Source of the DNA: Oxalobacteraceae bacterium
Lineage (GTDB): Bacteria > Pseudomonadota > Gammaproteobacteria > Burkholderiales > Burkholderiaceae_D
Assembly: GCA_025352145.1 (NCBI GenBank)
Contig: JANXTY010000066.1
Location: 1-42,732 of the forward strand
DNA: 42,732 nucleotides
Direction: 5' to 3'
Positions 28,284 through 36,628 of the stretch are shown here, piece after piece. The notes beneath the pieces were generated by a model. It was given only the letters and a program-made list of their open reading frames with translations. It did not search any database and was not told where the DNA came from. Every line of letters begins with the position of its first letter. The stretch's first letter is position 1. Position numbers and translations under genes: made by a program.

Positions 28284-29402
28284 ATGAAAAAATATTTTTT
28301 GACCTTCGCTACGCTGATTTACATGTTGATATGTAATGCAAGCTGCGCACAGGAAATTCGCATTAAAGACATTGGGAAAATGTCCGGTTGGCGTGAGAAT
28401 GCGTTAACTGGCTATGGTCTTGTCACCGGTCTTGCGGGCACGGGTGATTCGGGCCACAACAAAACAACGCGCCAATCCATAGCAAATATGCTGTCTCGTT
28501 TTGACGTGTCGGTTGTTGCCGACGATGTGCAAAGCCGCAATGTGGCCGCAGTCATGGTTACGGCAAGTTTATCGCCTTTCGCACGTGTGGGAGAAACACT
28601 GGATGTAACGGTCATGTCGATCGGCGATGCACGCAGCTTGGTCGGCGGCTCTCTTATTTTGGCTCCTCTTAAGGGGCCTGATGGTCGGGTATATGCACTC
28701 GCACAGGGCGCTGTTTCAGTGGGTGGTTATAAGTATGATTTGAATGGTAACGTGGTCCAAAAAAATCATCCTACAGTAGGATCGGTGCCGGGCGGCGCTA
28801 CTATTGAAATTGGCGTTCTCAGCGAAGTGGAGAGCCCTCAGCATACCGTGACCTTTGTGTTGTCCGACCCGGACTATACGACTGCTACGCGGGTGGCTAG
28901 CGCAATTAATGCCTCATTGGGTCAATCGGTAGCGCTTGCGCAGGATGCCTCTGGTATTGAAATTAAGATTCCCGACAATAAGAGAAGTCGGCTAACGGAT
29001 TTTTTAACCTCGATCGAGAATGTCAAGGTAGAGCCGGATCGGCGGGCGAAAGTGGTGATTAATGAGCGAACGGGAACCATCGTTTCTGGAGGGGATGTGC
29101 GTATTTCTAAAGTGTCGGTCTCCCATGGCGACTTGAAGGTTTCAATTCTGACGGACAATTCCGCATCGCAACCATTATTGGTGCGTAATACAGGGGCGGA
29201 TATCCGCACCGTTCCGCTTTCCAATAGTTGGGTAGATGTGGATGAAGCGGCAGAGACTGGTTTCGTGTCTCCTACCAACAATACGGTTGCGGATTTGGTT
29301 CAGGCGCTAACGAGAATTAAAACCAATACGCGGGACATTATTTCGATTTTGCGGGCGGTCAAAGCTGCCGGGGCATTACATGCCGAGTTGGTAGTTCAGT
29401 AA
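28284..29402 (+). CDS. flgI: P-ring protein FlgI
   Basis: FlgI forms the periplasmic P ring around the rod. The 372-residue product has a signal peptide (FLTFATLIYMLICNASCAQ) and a normal body: IRIKDIGKMSGWRENALTGY, GLAGTGDSG, NVAAVMVTASLSPFARVGE, NERTGTIVSGGDVRISKVSV and the C-terminal DLVQALTRIKTNTRDIISIL. The start is taken as ATG 28284, five codons after an in-frame TTG at 28269 that overlaps flgH. An intact P ring indicates that the structure is meant to cross the peptidoglycan as in a true flagellum. Confidence 0.95.
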   Translation: MKKYFLTFATLIYMLICNASCAQEIRIKDIGKMSGWRENALTGYGLVTGLAGTGDSGHNKTTRQSIANMLSRFDVSVVADDVQSRNVAAVMVTASLSPFARVGETLDVTVMSIGDARSLVGGSLILAPLKGPDGRVYALAQGAVSVGGYKYDLNGNVVQKNHPTVGSVPGGATIEIGVLSEVESPQHTVTFVLSDPDYTTATRVASAINASLGQSVALAQDASGIEIKIPDNKRSRLTDFLTSIENVKVEPDRRAKVVINERTGTIVSGGDVRISKVSVSHGDLKVSILTDNSASQPLLVRNTGADIRTVPLSNSWVDVDEAAETGFVSPTNNTVADLVQALTRIKTNTRDIISILRAVKAAGALHAELVVQ

Positions 29403-29451
29403 ATCTCTAAAACAATATCTGCTGTAATTTTAAAAAATTGGAAGGAAAAAA

Positions 29452-29835
29452 ATGGTTACCTTGATCGACCCTAACACCAGTGCATTAGTAAGCCTGGCGC
29501 TTGATGCTGCCGGCATGCGTCAACAAGCAATTTCCCATAACATTGCTAATGCCAATACACCTGGATATAAACCGCTTTCTGTTAGTTTCGAGGAGCAATT
29601 CTCAGACATTAGAAATTCGATCGCGCAGGGGCAGACCCCGTCGTTATCAAGCTTGTCAAATTATCGTCCGGTGTTGGAATTCGCTCATAACGGTTCAGAG
29701 GCCGATGAGGCTGTTTCTCTTGACATGGAAGTTGCAAAATTGTCTGAAAATACGCTTCACCACCAAGCCTTGCTCAAAGCACTCAACAGACATTTCTCTA
29801 TTTTGAGCATGGCAATTACAGAAGGGAAACGCTAA
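29452..29835 (+). CDS. flgB: proximal rod protein FlgB
   Basis: FlgB is the rod subunit next to the MS ring. The 127-residue protein has the rod signature AAGMRQQAISHNIANANTPG and C-terminal heptad-like helices (MEVAKLSENTLHHQALLKAL). A strong GGAAGGAA site is placed before the ATG. A 49-base gap precedes it and it overlaps flgC by one base (TAATG). Confidence 0.95.
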   Translation: MVTLIDPNTSALVSLALDAAGMRQQAISHNIANANTPGYKPLSVSFEEQFSDIRNSIAQGQTPSLSSLSNYRPVLEFAHNGSEADEAVSLDMEVAKLSENTLHHQALLKALNRHFSILSMAITEGKR

Positions 29836-30269
29836 TGGACTATAACGCCTCGTTTCAAATTAGTGCCAGCGGCATGGCCATCGAAAAACTTCGACTGGAT
29901 GTGACAGCGGCAAATTTGGCAAATATGCATACCACTGCGTCATCGATAGGGCAGTTGTATAAGCCTATGCGGGTTATATCGCAAGAGGTTCCGCTGACGT
30001 TTGAAAAACAGTTTGGCGATTTATATGCGGTCGCCACTGGCGGTGCCCAAGTTGTTGGCGTCGAACCTCAAACGAGCGCGCCGAGAATGGTGTATGAACC
30101 GGGTCATCCGCAAGCAGATAGCAAAGGTTTTGTGGCTTACCCCGGTATTAATCACACTTCGGAAATGGTCAATTTAATGAGTGCGTTGCGTGCGTATGAG
30201 GCCAACGTGGTGGCGATGAATGCTGCAAAAACGATGGCTTCTCGCGCCTTAGAAATTGGAGGCCAATAA
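29835..30269 (+). CDS. flgC: proximal rod protein FlgC
   Basis: FlgC is a rod subunit that follows FlgB in assembly. The 144-residue protein contains FQISASGMAIEKLRLDVTAANLAN, the family's YPGINHTSEMVNLMSALRAYEANVVAMNA at the C-terminus, and normal length. It overlaps both flgB and fliE by one base, suggesting translational coupling in the flgB-flgC-fliE unit. Confidence 0.95.
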   Translation: MDYNASFQISASGMAIEKLRLDVTAANLANMHTTASSIGQLYKPMRVISQEVPLTFEKQFGDLYAVATGGAQVVGVEPQTSAPRMVYEPGHPQADSKGFVAYPGINHTSEMVNLMSALRAYEANVVAMNAAKTMASRALEIGGQ

Positions 30270-30583
30270 TGATTGTAGAGCCTGTTGCAGCTGCCAGCGT
30301 TGGGGCGCTTACGCCAATGGGAACGGATCAGTTCTTACCGACCGCCAAGGCCGAGGTTCCCGTAACGAATTTCGGAAACTGGTTTTCGAATGAATTAACT
30401 TCAGTCAATGAGAGTTTAGTTAACGCGGATACAGATATCAAAAAAATGGCGGTTGGTGATGCGCAGAATCTTCATGAAGTGATGATCCATTTGGAAGAGG
30501 CGAGGCTTTCATTTCAATTATTGGTTCAAGTTCGTAATCGACTGCTTGAAGCCTATCAAGAAGTAATGCGGATGCAGGTTTAG
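30269..30583 (+). CDS. fliE: MS-ring/rod adaptor FliE
   Basis: FliE connects the MS ring with the rod. The 104-residue protein has the conserved C-terminal half (VGDAQNLHEVMIHLEEARLS, then LLVQVRNRLLEAYQEVMRMQ). The N-terminal half is variable, as usual. The one-base overlap with flgC and 10-base gap to fliF keep the normal flgB-flgC-fliE-fliF order. Confidence 0.94.
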   Translation: MIVEPVAAASVGALTPMGTDQFLPTAKAEVPVTNFGNWFSNELTSVNESLVNADTDIKKMAVGDAQNLHEVMIHLEEARLSFQLLVQVRNRLLEAYQEVMRMQV

Positions 30584-30593
30584 GAGTCGTATT

Positions 30594-32114
30594 GTGAAGT
30601 CTATTGTAGAAATGTGGAATAGTTTGACCAGGTCGGCGAAGCTGGGCCTTGGAGTGGGTATCGTGTTGATCATTGCATTAGCAACTGGCCTGGGTGTGTG
30701 GGCTTATAGTGCGGACTATCAAGTGTTATTTGCGGATGTGGCGTCTCGTGATGCGGCTTCGATGACATCTGAATTAGATCGTATGAAAGTTCCTTATAAG
30801 CTTTCCGATGGCGGCAATACCATTTTGGTGCCCAAAGATCTTGTATATAAAACGCGTTTGAAATTAATGGAAAAAGATGTGCCATTGCATGGGGCCGTCG
30901 GATTTGAAGTGTTTAACAACGCCGATTTCGGCATGACTGAATTTGTGCAAAAGGTAAATTACTTGCGTGCCATTCAGGGCGAACTGACGCGCACTATTCT
31001 CTCCATTGATGATATCCAGGCTGCACGGGTTCATCTGGCGATTCCTGAGCAGGGATTATTCAAGAAAGCGCTTACCAAGCCCAAAGCGTCGGTAACACTT
31101 GCCATGAAGCCGGGAAAAATACTGGTAGCGGATCAAATCACTGGAATTCAACGTCTTGTCGCTGCATCGGTGCCTGATATTGTCGCTGGCGATGTGACCA
31201 TTTTGGATCAGCATGGGGTGGCGTTGACGAAGGTTGCTTCTGCCGAGGGTGGTGGGGAGTCAGCAGGTTCCCAACTTGATTCAAAACGCAGTGCCGAGGA
31301 ATATTTAACGCGCAAAGTTGCACAAGTTCTGGACAGTACTTTCGGACCAGGAGAAGCTATCGCGAGCGTGGATGTAGTGTTAAATCTGGATCAAAGCAAG
31401 GTAACAACAGAGGAAGTATTGCCTGCCAAATTGAGTGGGCAGGATGGTAGTCCAACGGGAGTAGTCGTTCGGGAACGTCAATCAACGAGAGAGGGTTCTA
31501 CGCCAGTGATGAAAAGCGCAGCAAATCACGGTGGCCAACGCAATGAAATGACTTCGCTGGAATCCGATTACCAAGTTGGACGTCGGGTGGAGCAAATTGT
31601 CGTTGCCACAGGCGCGGTAAAACGGTTGACGATTGCCGTGGTTGTTAAACGGCCGATGAATGAATCGCAGATTGAAAAATTAAAAGAGGTGGTCAGCCTT
31701 GCTGCCGGCTTCAATAGCCAACGCGGTGATGCTGTTGTCGTGTACTCCATGGACAAGTTCGGCATAGCAGGTGAGGATGTCACGAAAAATGAGATGACGC
31801 GCGATGGACTTTCTTTGAGTAGCGCCTTAACAACCCGCAGTCCTGGTGCTGACGCAAACGAGGAAAAAAAATCCACGTATCAAGGAAAATCCACCGAGCG
31901 TCCGCAGGATTATTCAAAATTTATTGTGGTCGTGTTACTTTTTCTCCTCCTTCTCACAACCGCTGGGGCTATTGTATATCTGCGAAATCGTGCAAGAGAA
32001 AGAATAATCAGGCGACCTTTGACAGCTCAGGAAAGAGAGCAAATGTTATTGAATGTCCGCGAATGGATCCAGGGTACTGGTGCGCGCGACGATATGGTGG
32101 AAAGCCGAAAATGA
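30594..32114 (+). CDS. fliF: MS-ring protein FliF
   Basis: FliF makes the inner-membrane MS ring on which the export gate and rotor assemble. It starts with GTG 30594 after AGGAG. The 506-residue protein has an N-terminal membrane helix (LGLGVGIVLIIALATGLGVWA), the YscJ/FliF ring-building motif region (VLFADVASRDAASMTSELDR, AARVHLAIPEQGLF), a second helix near residue 445 (IVVVLLFLLLLTTAGAIVYL) and a short cytoplasmic tail with REQMLLNVREWIQ. That tail resembles the FliG-binding helix. It is moderately shorter than most FliF proteins (about 550). It overlaps the next gene by four bases. Confidence 0.94.
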   Translation: MKSIVEMWNSLTRSAKLGLGVGIVLIIALATGLGVWAYSADYQVLFADVASRDAASMTSELDRMKVPYKLSDGGNTILVPKDLVYKTRLKLMEKDVPLHGAVGFEVFNNADFGMTEFVQKVNYLRAIQGELTRTILSIDDIQAARVHLAIPEQGLFKKALTKPKASVTLAMKPGKILVADQITGIQRLVAASVPDIVAGDVTILDQHGVALTKVASAEGGGESAGSQLDSKRSAEEYLTRKVAQVLDSTFGPGEAIASVDVVLNLDQSKVTTEEVLPAKLSGQDGSPTGVVVRERQSTREGSTPVMKSAANHGGQRNEMTSLESDYQVGRRVEQIVVATGAVKRLTIAVVVKRPMNESQIEKLKEVVSLAAGFNSQRGDAVVVYSMDKFGIAGEDVTKNEMTRDGLSLSSALTTRSPGADANEEKKSTYQGKSTERPQDYSKFIVVVLLFLLLLTTAGAIVYLRNRARERIIRRPLTAQEREQMLLNVREWIQGTGARDDMVESRK

Positions 32115-32632
32115 GCGGGCATCGTCGTGCTGCAGCAGCACTTCATTCACTCGGTGATGAGGATAGGCAGTGGATACTTTCCGCCTTGCCGGCAGATGAG
32201 CAAGGAACGTTAGTTCAATACCTGGATGAACTGAAAGAGCTAGGTTTCGATGGCGATCTGAGCGCCGCCAGCTTTTTGGATACAAGCGGCACAGGCATTA
32301 CCCCAGCAATTGCATTCGATCGGGTTCGTGCAGCAAGTCCAGGGGAAATATTTACTATTTTTGAAAATGAGCCGTCATCGCTTATTGGACAATTTCTTTC
32401 GATTCAGCATTGGCCTTGGGCCTCTCGTCTTCAAGCTTTGTTTTCGCCTGTACGATGGGAGTCCATTTGTTTATCGATTAGCCCGACACACAATGTGGCT
32501 TTTGCACGCAAAGCGTTTCTCATCGATGCTGTCGCCAACCGATTGAGGAAGCCGGTTCGTCATGCGTCAGTCGAGGCGGGTCATCAGGTATTTTCTTCAT
32601 TACTACGTTGGGTGAAGTCATGGCGGCCATAA
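32111..32632 (+). CDS. short FliG-like protein without motor domain
   Basis: The gene sits exactly where fliG belongs, between fliF and fliH, with an ATGA overlap with fliF and a 13-base overlap with fliH. The 173-residue product resembles FliG in two places. RRAAAALHSLGDEDRQWILS is like the FliG N-domain, and ENEPSSLIGQFLSIQHWPWA is like the EHPQ.iA.iLS block of the middle domain. FliG is normally about 330 residues. The C-terminal domain with the charged residues that meet the stator has no room here, and no other frame supplies it. Alternatively this is a counterpart of SctK, which holds the same position in injectisome loci (sctJ-sctK-sctL). The family call is my reading of weak similarity. 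Confidence 0.6.
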   Translation: MSGHRRAAAALHSLGDEDRQWILSALPADEQGTLVQYLDELKELGFDGDLSAASFLDTSGTGITPAIAFDRVRAASPGEIFTIFENEPSSLIGQFLSIQHWPWASRLQALFSPVRWESICLSISPTHNVAFARKAFLIDAVANRLRKPVRHASVEAGHQVFSSLLRWVKSWRP

Positions 32633-33402
32633 TTCGCGCAGCGCCTATTGCTTTGCAAACCCGGCAATTAAAAAGAGCGCCCGGTCTAAAGCAGAATTCG
32701 GCGAGCGATACGGCGAAAGAGACGAAATCCGTCGCAGTCCCAGTGGAAGCTTTTATAGAAAAACCATTGCCCGTAATACCGTCATTGAAAGAACCGGTGG
32801 TTCAGCTATCGACTGAGGATCTTGTCGCGCAACGACAGGACGCTGCTCAAACGCTTGAACGCGAGAGTGAGCGTGAACGGAGTAGAATTTTTGAGGCAGC
32901 GGAGCGTCGTGGCTATGCGGCTGGCCTGGAAAAAGGGGAACAGGCCGCACAAAAAACGATTTTAGAGCAGGTAGAACGTTTGGCCTCAATTTCGTCGGCA
33001 CTCTATCGGTCCAGAATGAGCGTTCTTGAAGAGGCGGAAGCGGCAGCGGTTGAAATTGTTTATACCGCGATTTGCCGAATCATCGGTGAGACTGCGGCCT
33101 CGCGGACCACGATCATTAATATGGTCAATCAGATTGTCGGTACATTTCGCGAGTTAGATCAATTGGTTGTCCGTTTGCATCCACAGGATCTGGAACTCGT
33201 CCAACAAATTTGTAGTGATGGCGCAGCAGAGATTGATTCGCAAATCGCATTGCGGGCAGATACGTCTATCAAAATGGGGGGGTGCATTGTGGATAGCACG
33301 ATAGGATCGCTCGATGCCAGGCTCGAATTGCAACTAGCTCGCCTCAGTGAGGTTCTTCTTGCGGTACGGGAAAATCGTGATTCCGTCGAGGCAGGTATCT
33401 AA
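32620..33402 (+). CDS. fliH: flagellar export stator protein FliH
   Basis: FliH binds the FliI ATPase and links it to the cytoplasmic ring. The 260-residue protein has a variable N-terminus, a long Glu/Arg-rich helix (residues about 75-130, with RGYAAGLEKGEQAAQ), and the C-terminal VRLHPQDLELV and MGGCIVDSTIGSLDARLELQ blocks typical of FliH/SctL. The start is ATG 32620; an earlier in-frame TTG at 32608 is less likely. It overlaps fliI by one base. Confidence 0.9.
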   Translation: MAAIIRAAPIALQTRQLKRAPGLKQNSASDTAKETKSVAVPVEAFIEKPLPVIPSLKEPVVQLSTEDLVAQRQDAAQTLERESERERSRIFEAAERRGYAAGLEKGEQAAQKTILEQVERLASISSALYRSRMSVLEEAEAAAVEIVYTAICRIIGETAASRTTIINMVNQIVGTFRELDQLVVRLHPQDLELVQQICSDGAAEIDSQIALRADTSIKMGGCIVDSTIGSLDARLELQLARLSEVLLAVRENRDSVEAGI

Positions 33403-34715
33403 TGCAGCAATACCTTGATGCCGTGCGCAATACGGAACTGGTTCGTCGCGTTGGACGGGTAACGGGCATTGCTGGACATAGTATCGAGGCAATTGGACCC
33501 GATGTCACAATGGGCGAGGTGTGTGAAGTGGTCTCTGGAAATTCGCACACAAAGCTATTTGCAGAAGTAGTGGGTATGAAACCTGGGCGCGTCATACTTA
33601 TGCCGTATGGCGAGTTGCGGGGGGTGGGTAGTGGCAGTACGATTTTGGCTACCGGGCAGTTGCCGACGATGGCGGTGGGAGATACTTTGCTGGGGCGCGT
33701 TATCGATGCTTTTGGGGAACCCTTGGACGAAGGAGTTAAACCGAAGTCCAGCTCACATCGCACACTTCACGCTGCGCCACTTAACCCATTGACACGGCCG
33801 CGTATCAAGACCCTTATTGAAACAGGGGTGCGGGCCATTGACTGCATGCTGCCATTAGGGCGCGGCCAACGGATGGGGATTTTCGCTGGAAGTGGTGTGG
33901 GGAAAAGTACTTTACTTGGCATGCTGGCACGCGATGTTAAAGCCGATATTAATGTCATTGCAATGATTGGAGAGCGCGGCCGGGAAGTGCGCGAATTCAT
34001 TGAAAAACATTTGGGCCCGGAAGGTTTAAAACGCAGTGTTGTTGTCGTGGCGACCTCCGATCAACCTGCATTGGTGCGTACGAGGGCGGCCTATGCCGCA
34101 ACGACGATTGCAGAACATTTTAGGGATCAGGGAAAACAAGTATTGTTAATGATGGATTCTGTCACGCGTTTTGCCATGGCAAGACGGGAGATCGGGCTGG
34201 CTGCGGGGGAGCCGCCTACTGCGAGGGGCTATACCCCTTCGGTGTTTTCGGAGATTCCCGCTTTATGTGAGCGTTGCGGCACAACGGATTCGGGAGGATC
34301 CATTACGGCGCTTTACACAGTATTGGTAGAGGGAGACGATTTTAACGAGCCCATCTCCGACATAGTGAGGGCGACGCTGGATGGACATATTATTTTATCG
34401 CGTGAGCTGGCTCACGAAGGGCATTTTCCAGCCATTGACGTATTGCAAAGCTCGAGCCGATTAGCAACTGATTTAGTCACCGAAGAAGAACAAGAACTGA
34501 TGTCGGGTGTGGTCGAATTGCTTTCGGTATACGAGAAAAACAGGCAAATGGTAGATATGGGGGCTTACAAGATTGGTAGTAATCCTGGCATTGATCGGGC
34601 CATTCAGGTGTATCCGGCGTTGCGGCATATTTTGCGGCAATCCATTCTGGAGTCGACCTCTCGGCATGATGCGATGGTACGGATGCGAAGTGCTTTAGGC
34701 AGCTTAATATCATGA
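33402..34715 (+). CDS. fliI: flagellar export ATPase FliI
   Basis: FliI is the hexameric ATPase of the export apparatus. The 437-residue protein has Walker A GSGVGKST at 163-170, ERGREVREF, the Walker B region VLLMMDSVTRFAMARREIGL and the AGEPPTARGYTPSVF signature. This is intact, so export is expected to be powered normally. It overlaps fliH by one base and fliJ by four bases (ATGA). Confidence 0.96.
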   Translation: MQQYLDAVRNTELVRRVGRVTGIAGHSIEAIGPDVTMGEVCEVVSGNSHTKLFAEVVGMKPGRVILMPYGELRGVGSGSTILATGQLPTMAVGDTLLGRVIDAFGEPLDEGVKPKSSSHRTLHAAPLNPLTRPRIKTLIETGVRAIDCMLPLGRGQRMGIFAGSGVGKSTLLGMLARDVKADINVIAMIGERGREVREFIEKHLGPEGLKRSVVVVATSDQPALVRTRAAYAATTIAEHFRDQGKQVLLMMDSVTRFAMARREIGLAAGEPPTARGYTPSVFSEIPALCERCGTTDSGGSITALYTVLVEGDDFNEPISDIVRATLDGHIILSRELAHEGHFPAIDVLQSSSRLATDLVTEEEQELMSGVVELLSVYEKNRQMVDMGAYKIGSNPGIDRAIQVYPALRHILRQSILESTSRHDAMVRMRSALGSLIS

Positions 34716-35176
34716 GCAATAAACGTCGATTTGAGTATTCATTGCAACCAGTTTTGCTGACGCGAAAATGGGATCATGATGCCTTATTGTCGGAGCTCAA
34801 TGAAGTCAATAGTTTGCTGGCAGAAAAAAATAGCACATTGGCGGACATAAAAAAATCCAGTGACCTCGCTGCCGAGGATTGGAGCCGTTTGTCCAATGCG
34901 TCGCATCACTTGAATGTCGATAGTTTTACGGTATTGACGCGTTATATCCATGACTTAGCGAGTCAACGCTTAGCTCAGGAGTTAGAAATTGCGGCGGTGG
35001 AAGAGAGGCGAGACTTGTTAATTAGCCGTGTGGTGGCTTCTCAGCGGGGTGTGGAATCGGTGGAACAGCATCGTGATCAAATGAAAGAAGATTTTGTTAA
35101 ATTGCGTTTGAGTGGTGATTTTAAAGAGGCCGATGATCATTGGTCCACCCTTCAAGCAGGTACTGAAAAAGGATGA
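34712..35176 (+). CDS. fliJ: export coiled-coil protein FliJ
   Basis: FliJ is a small coiled-coil stalk in the FliI hexamer that also contacts FlhA. The 154-residue protein is nearly all helical and charged, with long Glu/Leu/Lys patterns (LLSELNEVNSLLAEKNSTLA, RRDLLISRVVASQRGVESVE). Sequence conservation in this family is low and the call rests on position after fliI, size and coiled-coil pattern. Confidence 0.85.
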   Translation: MSNKRRFEYSLQPVLLTRKWDHDALLSELNEVNSLLAEKNSTLADIKKSSDLAAEDWSRLSNASHHLNVDSFTVLTRYIHDLASQRLAQELEIAAVEERRDLLISRVVASQRGVESVEQHRDQMKEDFVKLRLSGDFKEADDHWSTLQAGTEKG

Positions 35177-35182
35177 CACATT

Positions 35183-36223
35183 ATGACTACTAATCTCGAC
35201 CATCTCAATTTATATACCAGCGGATTTTCTACTCCGGTAAACCAGCAGTCCAGTGAAGCGCGGCATGGCGGATGGCTGCTCGAACTGGAGCGGGCCATGC
35301 TGGCAATCGGTACGAAGAAAAATACCGCAGAAGGATCAACACCTGATCATGCGGGGCTAAAAAAATCGCAGGAGCTCGATTCGTCTTCGAGTAATTTTGT
35401 TATGCAACATAGTCAAACACTACTTCGCAGTGACGATAGGCGTATGGTCGATCAGTCCGTTGTATCGCGTGCGAATAACGATCTTAAAAGTGCTTCTGCG
35501 ACCTCTGCTTCCGCTATGGTTTCATCAGGGAAACAAGATTTTGCGCAGGCGTCGCAGGATACCGACACGAGCGGGGCAGATAAAGCCCTGCTTCCTTTAC
35601 AGCAGCTTATGTCAAATTCGATGCCGAATGAAATGCTAAAGTCGGGTGTGCCACGCGCTATTTCCATGACGCCTGCGCTGTCGCCGTCTTACGCAGGAAG
35701 TCCTTTGCGCACCGTGATGGGTTACAGCGCCCTGAGCGGTGTAGATGGTGCGGGACAATCAGGAGGAGTGGTGCCATCGGAGGCTAAACAGCTGGGCAAT
35801 ATCACCTTATTTCAACGCACGGGAACGCAACAGGCAGAACTGGGAAATGAACCAGCTGCAGAGGAAGTTGGTGGCAGAAAATCTGGCGAGGGTGATGTGG
35901 AAGCAAAAGAAAATTCAGAAAATTTTGCGCGACGACAGATGCATACTTACACCGATGAAAATGGGGTGCAAACCTGGATTCGGGATGCCACTCTCACCGA
36001 ATCGCAAGCACGTAAATTGGCGTATTCCCTCAACACGGAGCTAAATGATGCTGGTGTCAGATTGGCTTCTCTGACGCTGAATGGGAAAAAAATTTCCCAT
36101 TCTTCCCTCGTTAATCCGAGTGAAAAAAATGAAGAGGCTTATTCAGATAGGGAAGTTGTGCAGCATCCCGATTCACCCCATTCTTCCACCCAATCTCAAC
36201 AAAAATTTTTAGGAGTAATTTAA
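35183..36223 (+). CDS. fliK: probable FliK (hook-length control) position, divergent
   Basis: Between fliJ and flgD lies a 346-residue polar protein, the usual place of fliK, whose product measures the hook and flips FlhB specificity. Most of it is low-complexity Ser/Gln/Thr-rich sequence, as in FliK. The C-terminal region (TENGVQTWIRDATLTESQ-like, then LAYSLNTELNDAGVRLASLT) may correspond to the Flg_hook domain, but the usual LHPEELG-type core is not obvious. The assignment is therefore by position. It starts at ATG 35183 and its stop is immediately followed by flgD. Confidence 0.55.
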   Translation: MTTNLDHLNLYTSGFSTPVNQQSSEARHGGWLLELERAMLAIGTKKNTAEGSTPDHAGLKKSQELDSSSSNFVMQHSQTLLRSDDRRMVDQSVVSRANNDLKSASATSASAMVSSGKQDFAQASQDTDTSGADKALLPLQQLMSNSMPNEMLKSGVPRAISMTPALSPSYAGSPLRTVMGYSALSGVDGAGQSGGVVPSEAKQLGNITLFQRTGTQQAELGNEPAAEEVGGRKSGEGDVEAKENSENFARRQMHTYTDENGVQTWIRDATLTESQARKLAYSLNTELNDAGVRLASLTLNGKKISHSSLVNPSEKNEEAYSDREVVQHPDSPHSSTQSQQKFLGVI

Positions 36224-36619
36224 ATGGCCATTGACGCTACGAGTGCAAGTTCAGCAAGTCAGACAAACGGTATCGGCATGCAGCAATTTTTAAAAATTCT
36301 GACGAGCCAATTGAGTAATCAAGACCCTCTCAAGCCGTTGGATAATCAAGAATTCATTGCGCAGATGGCCCAGTTTTCGGCGCTTGAACAAAGCAGAGAA
36401 CTGAATCTAAAAATTGATCAACTATTTGCATTGCAGGCGACCAATCAATCAGTCGGACTTCTTGGAAAAACAGTGGATGTCAATTCGACCGGTGGCACTA
36501 CCACTGGAAAAATAACAGCCATCAACCTTTCAAGTGGAGAGCCACAATTTACGGTAACCACAACAGGCGGGGCCTTCCTGCCTGGTGTGGTTCTTTCTCA
36601 AATAGTAAACATTCGCTAA
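36224..36619 (+). CDS. flgD: hook scaffold protein FlgD, short form
   Basis: FlgD caps the growing hook. The N-terminal core is clear: QFLKILTSQLSNQDPLKPLD followed by NQEFIAQMAQFSALEQ at residues 20-56. At 131 residues it is far shorter than the roughly 220 of typical FlgD. It ends after VGLLGKTVDVNSTGG and a short beta segment, so the immunoglobulin-like insertion domain is missing or reduced. GGAGTAATTTA precedes the ATG, which abuts the fliK stop. It may still act as a cap, since the N-terminal part is the most conserved. Confidence 0.9.
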   Translation: MAIDATSASSASQTNGIGMQQFLKILTSQLSNQDPLKPLDNQEFIAQMAQFSALEQSRELNLKIDQLFALQATNQSVGLLGKTVDVNSTGGTTTGKITAINLSSGEPQFTVTTTGGAFLPGVVLSQIVNIR

Positions 36620-36628
36620 GGAATTATT

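Noticed and set aside
28922-29281. Long antisense frame inside flgI
   Set aside because: It is an antisense shadow of a clearly real gene, without a domain or ribosome site.
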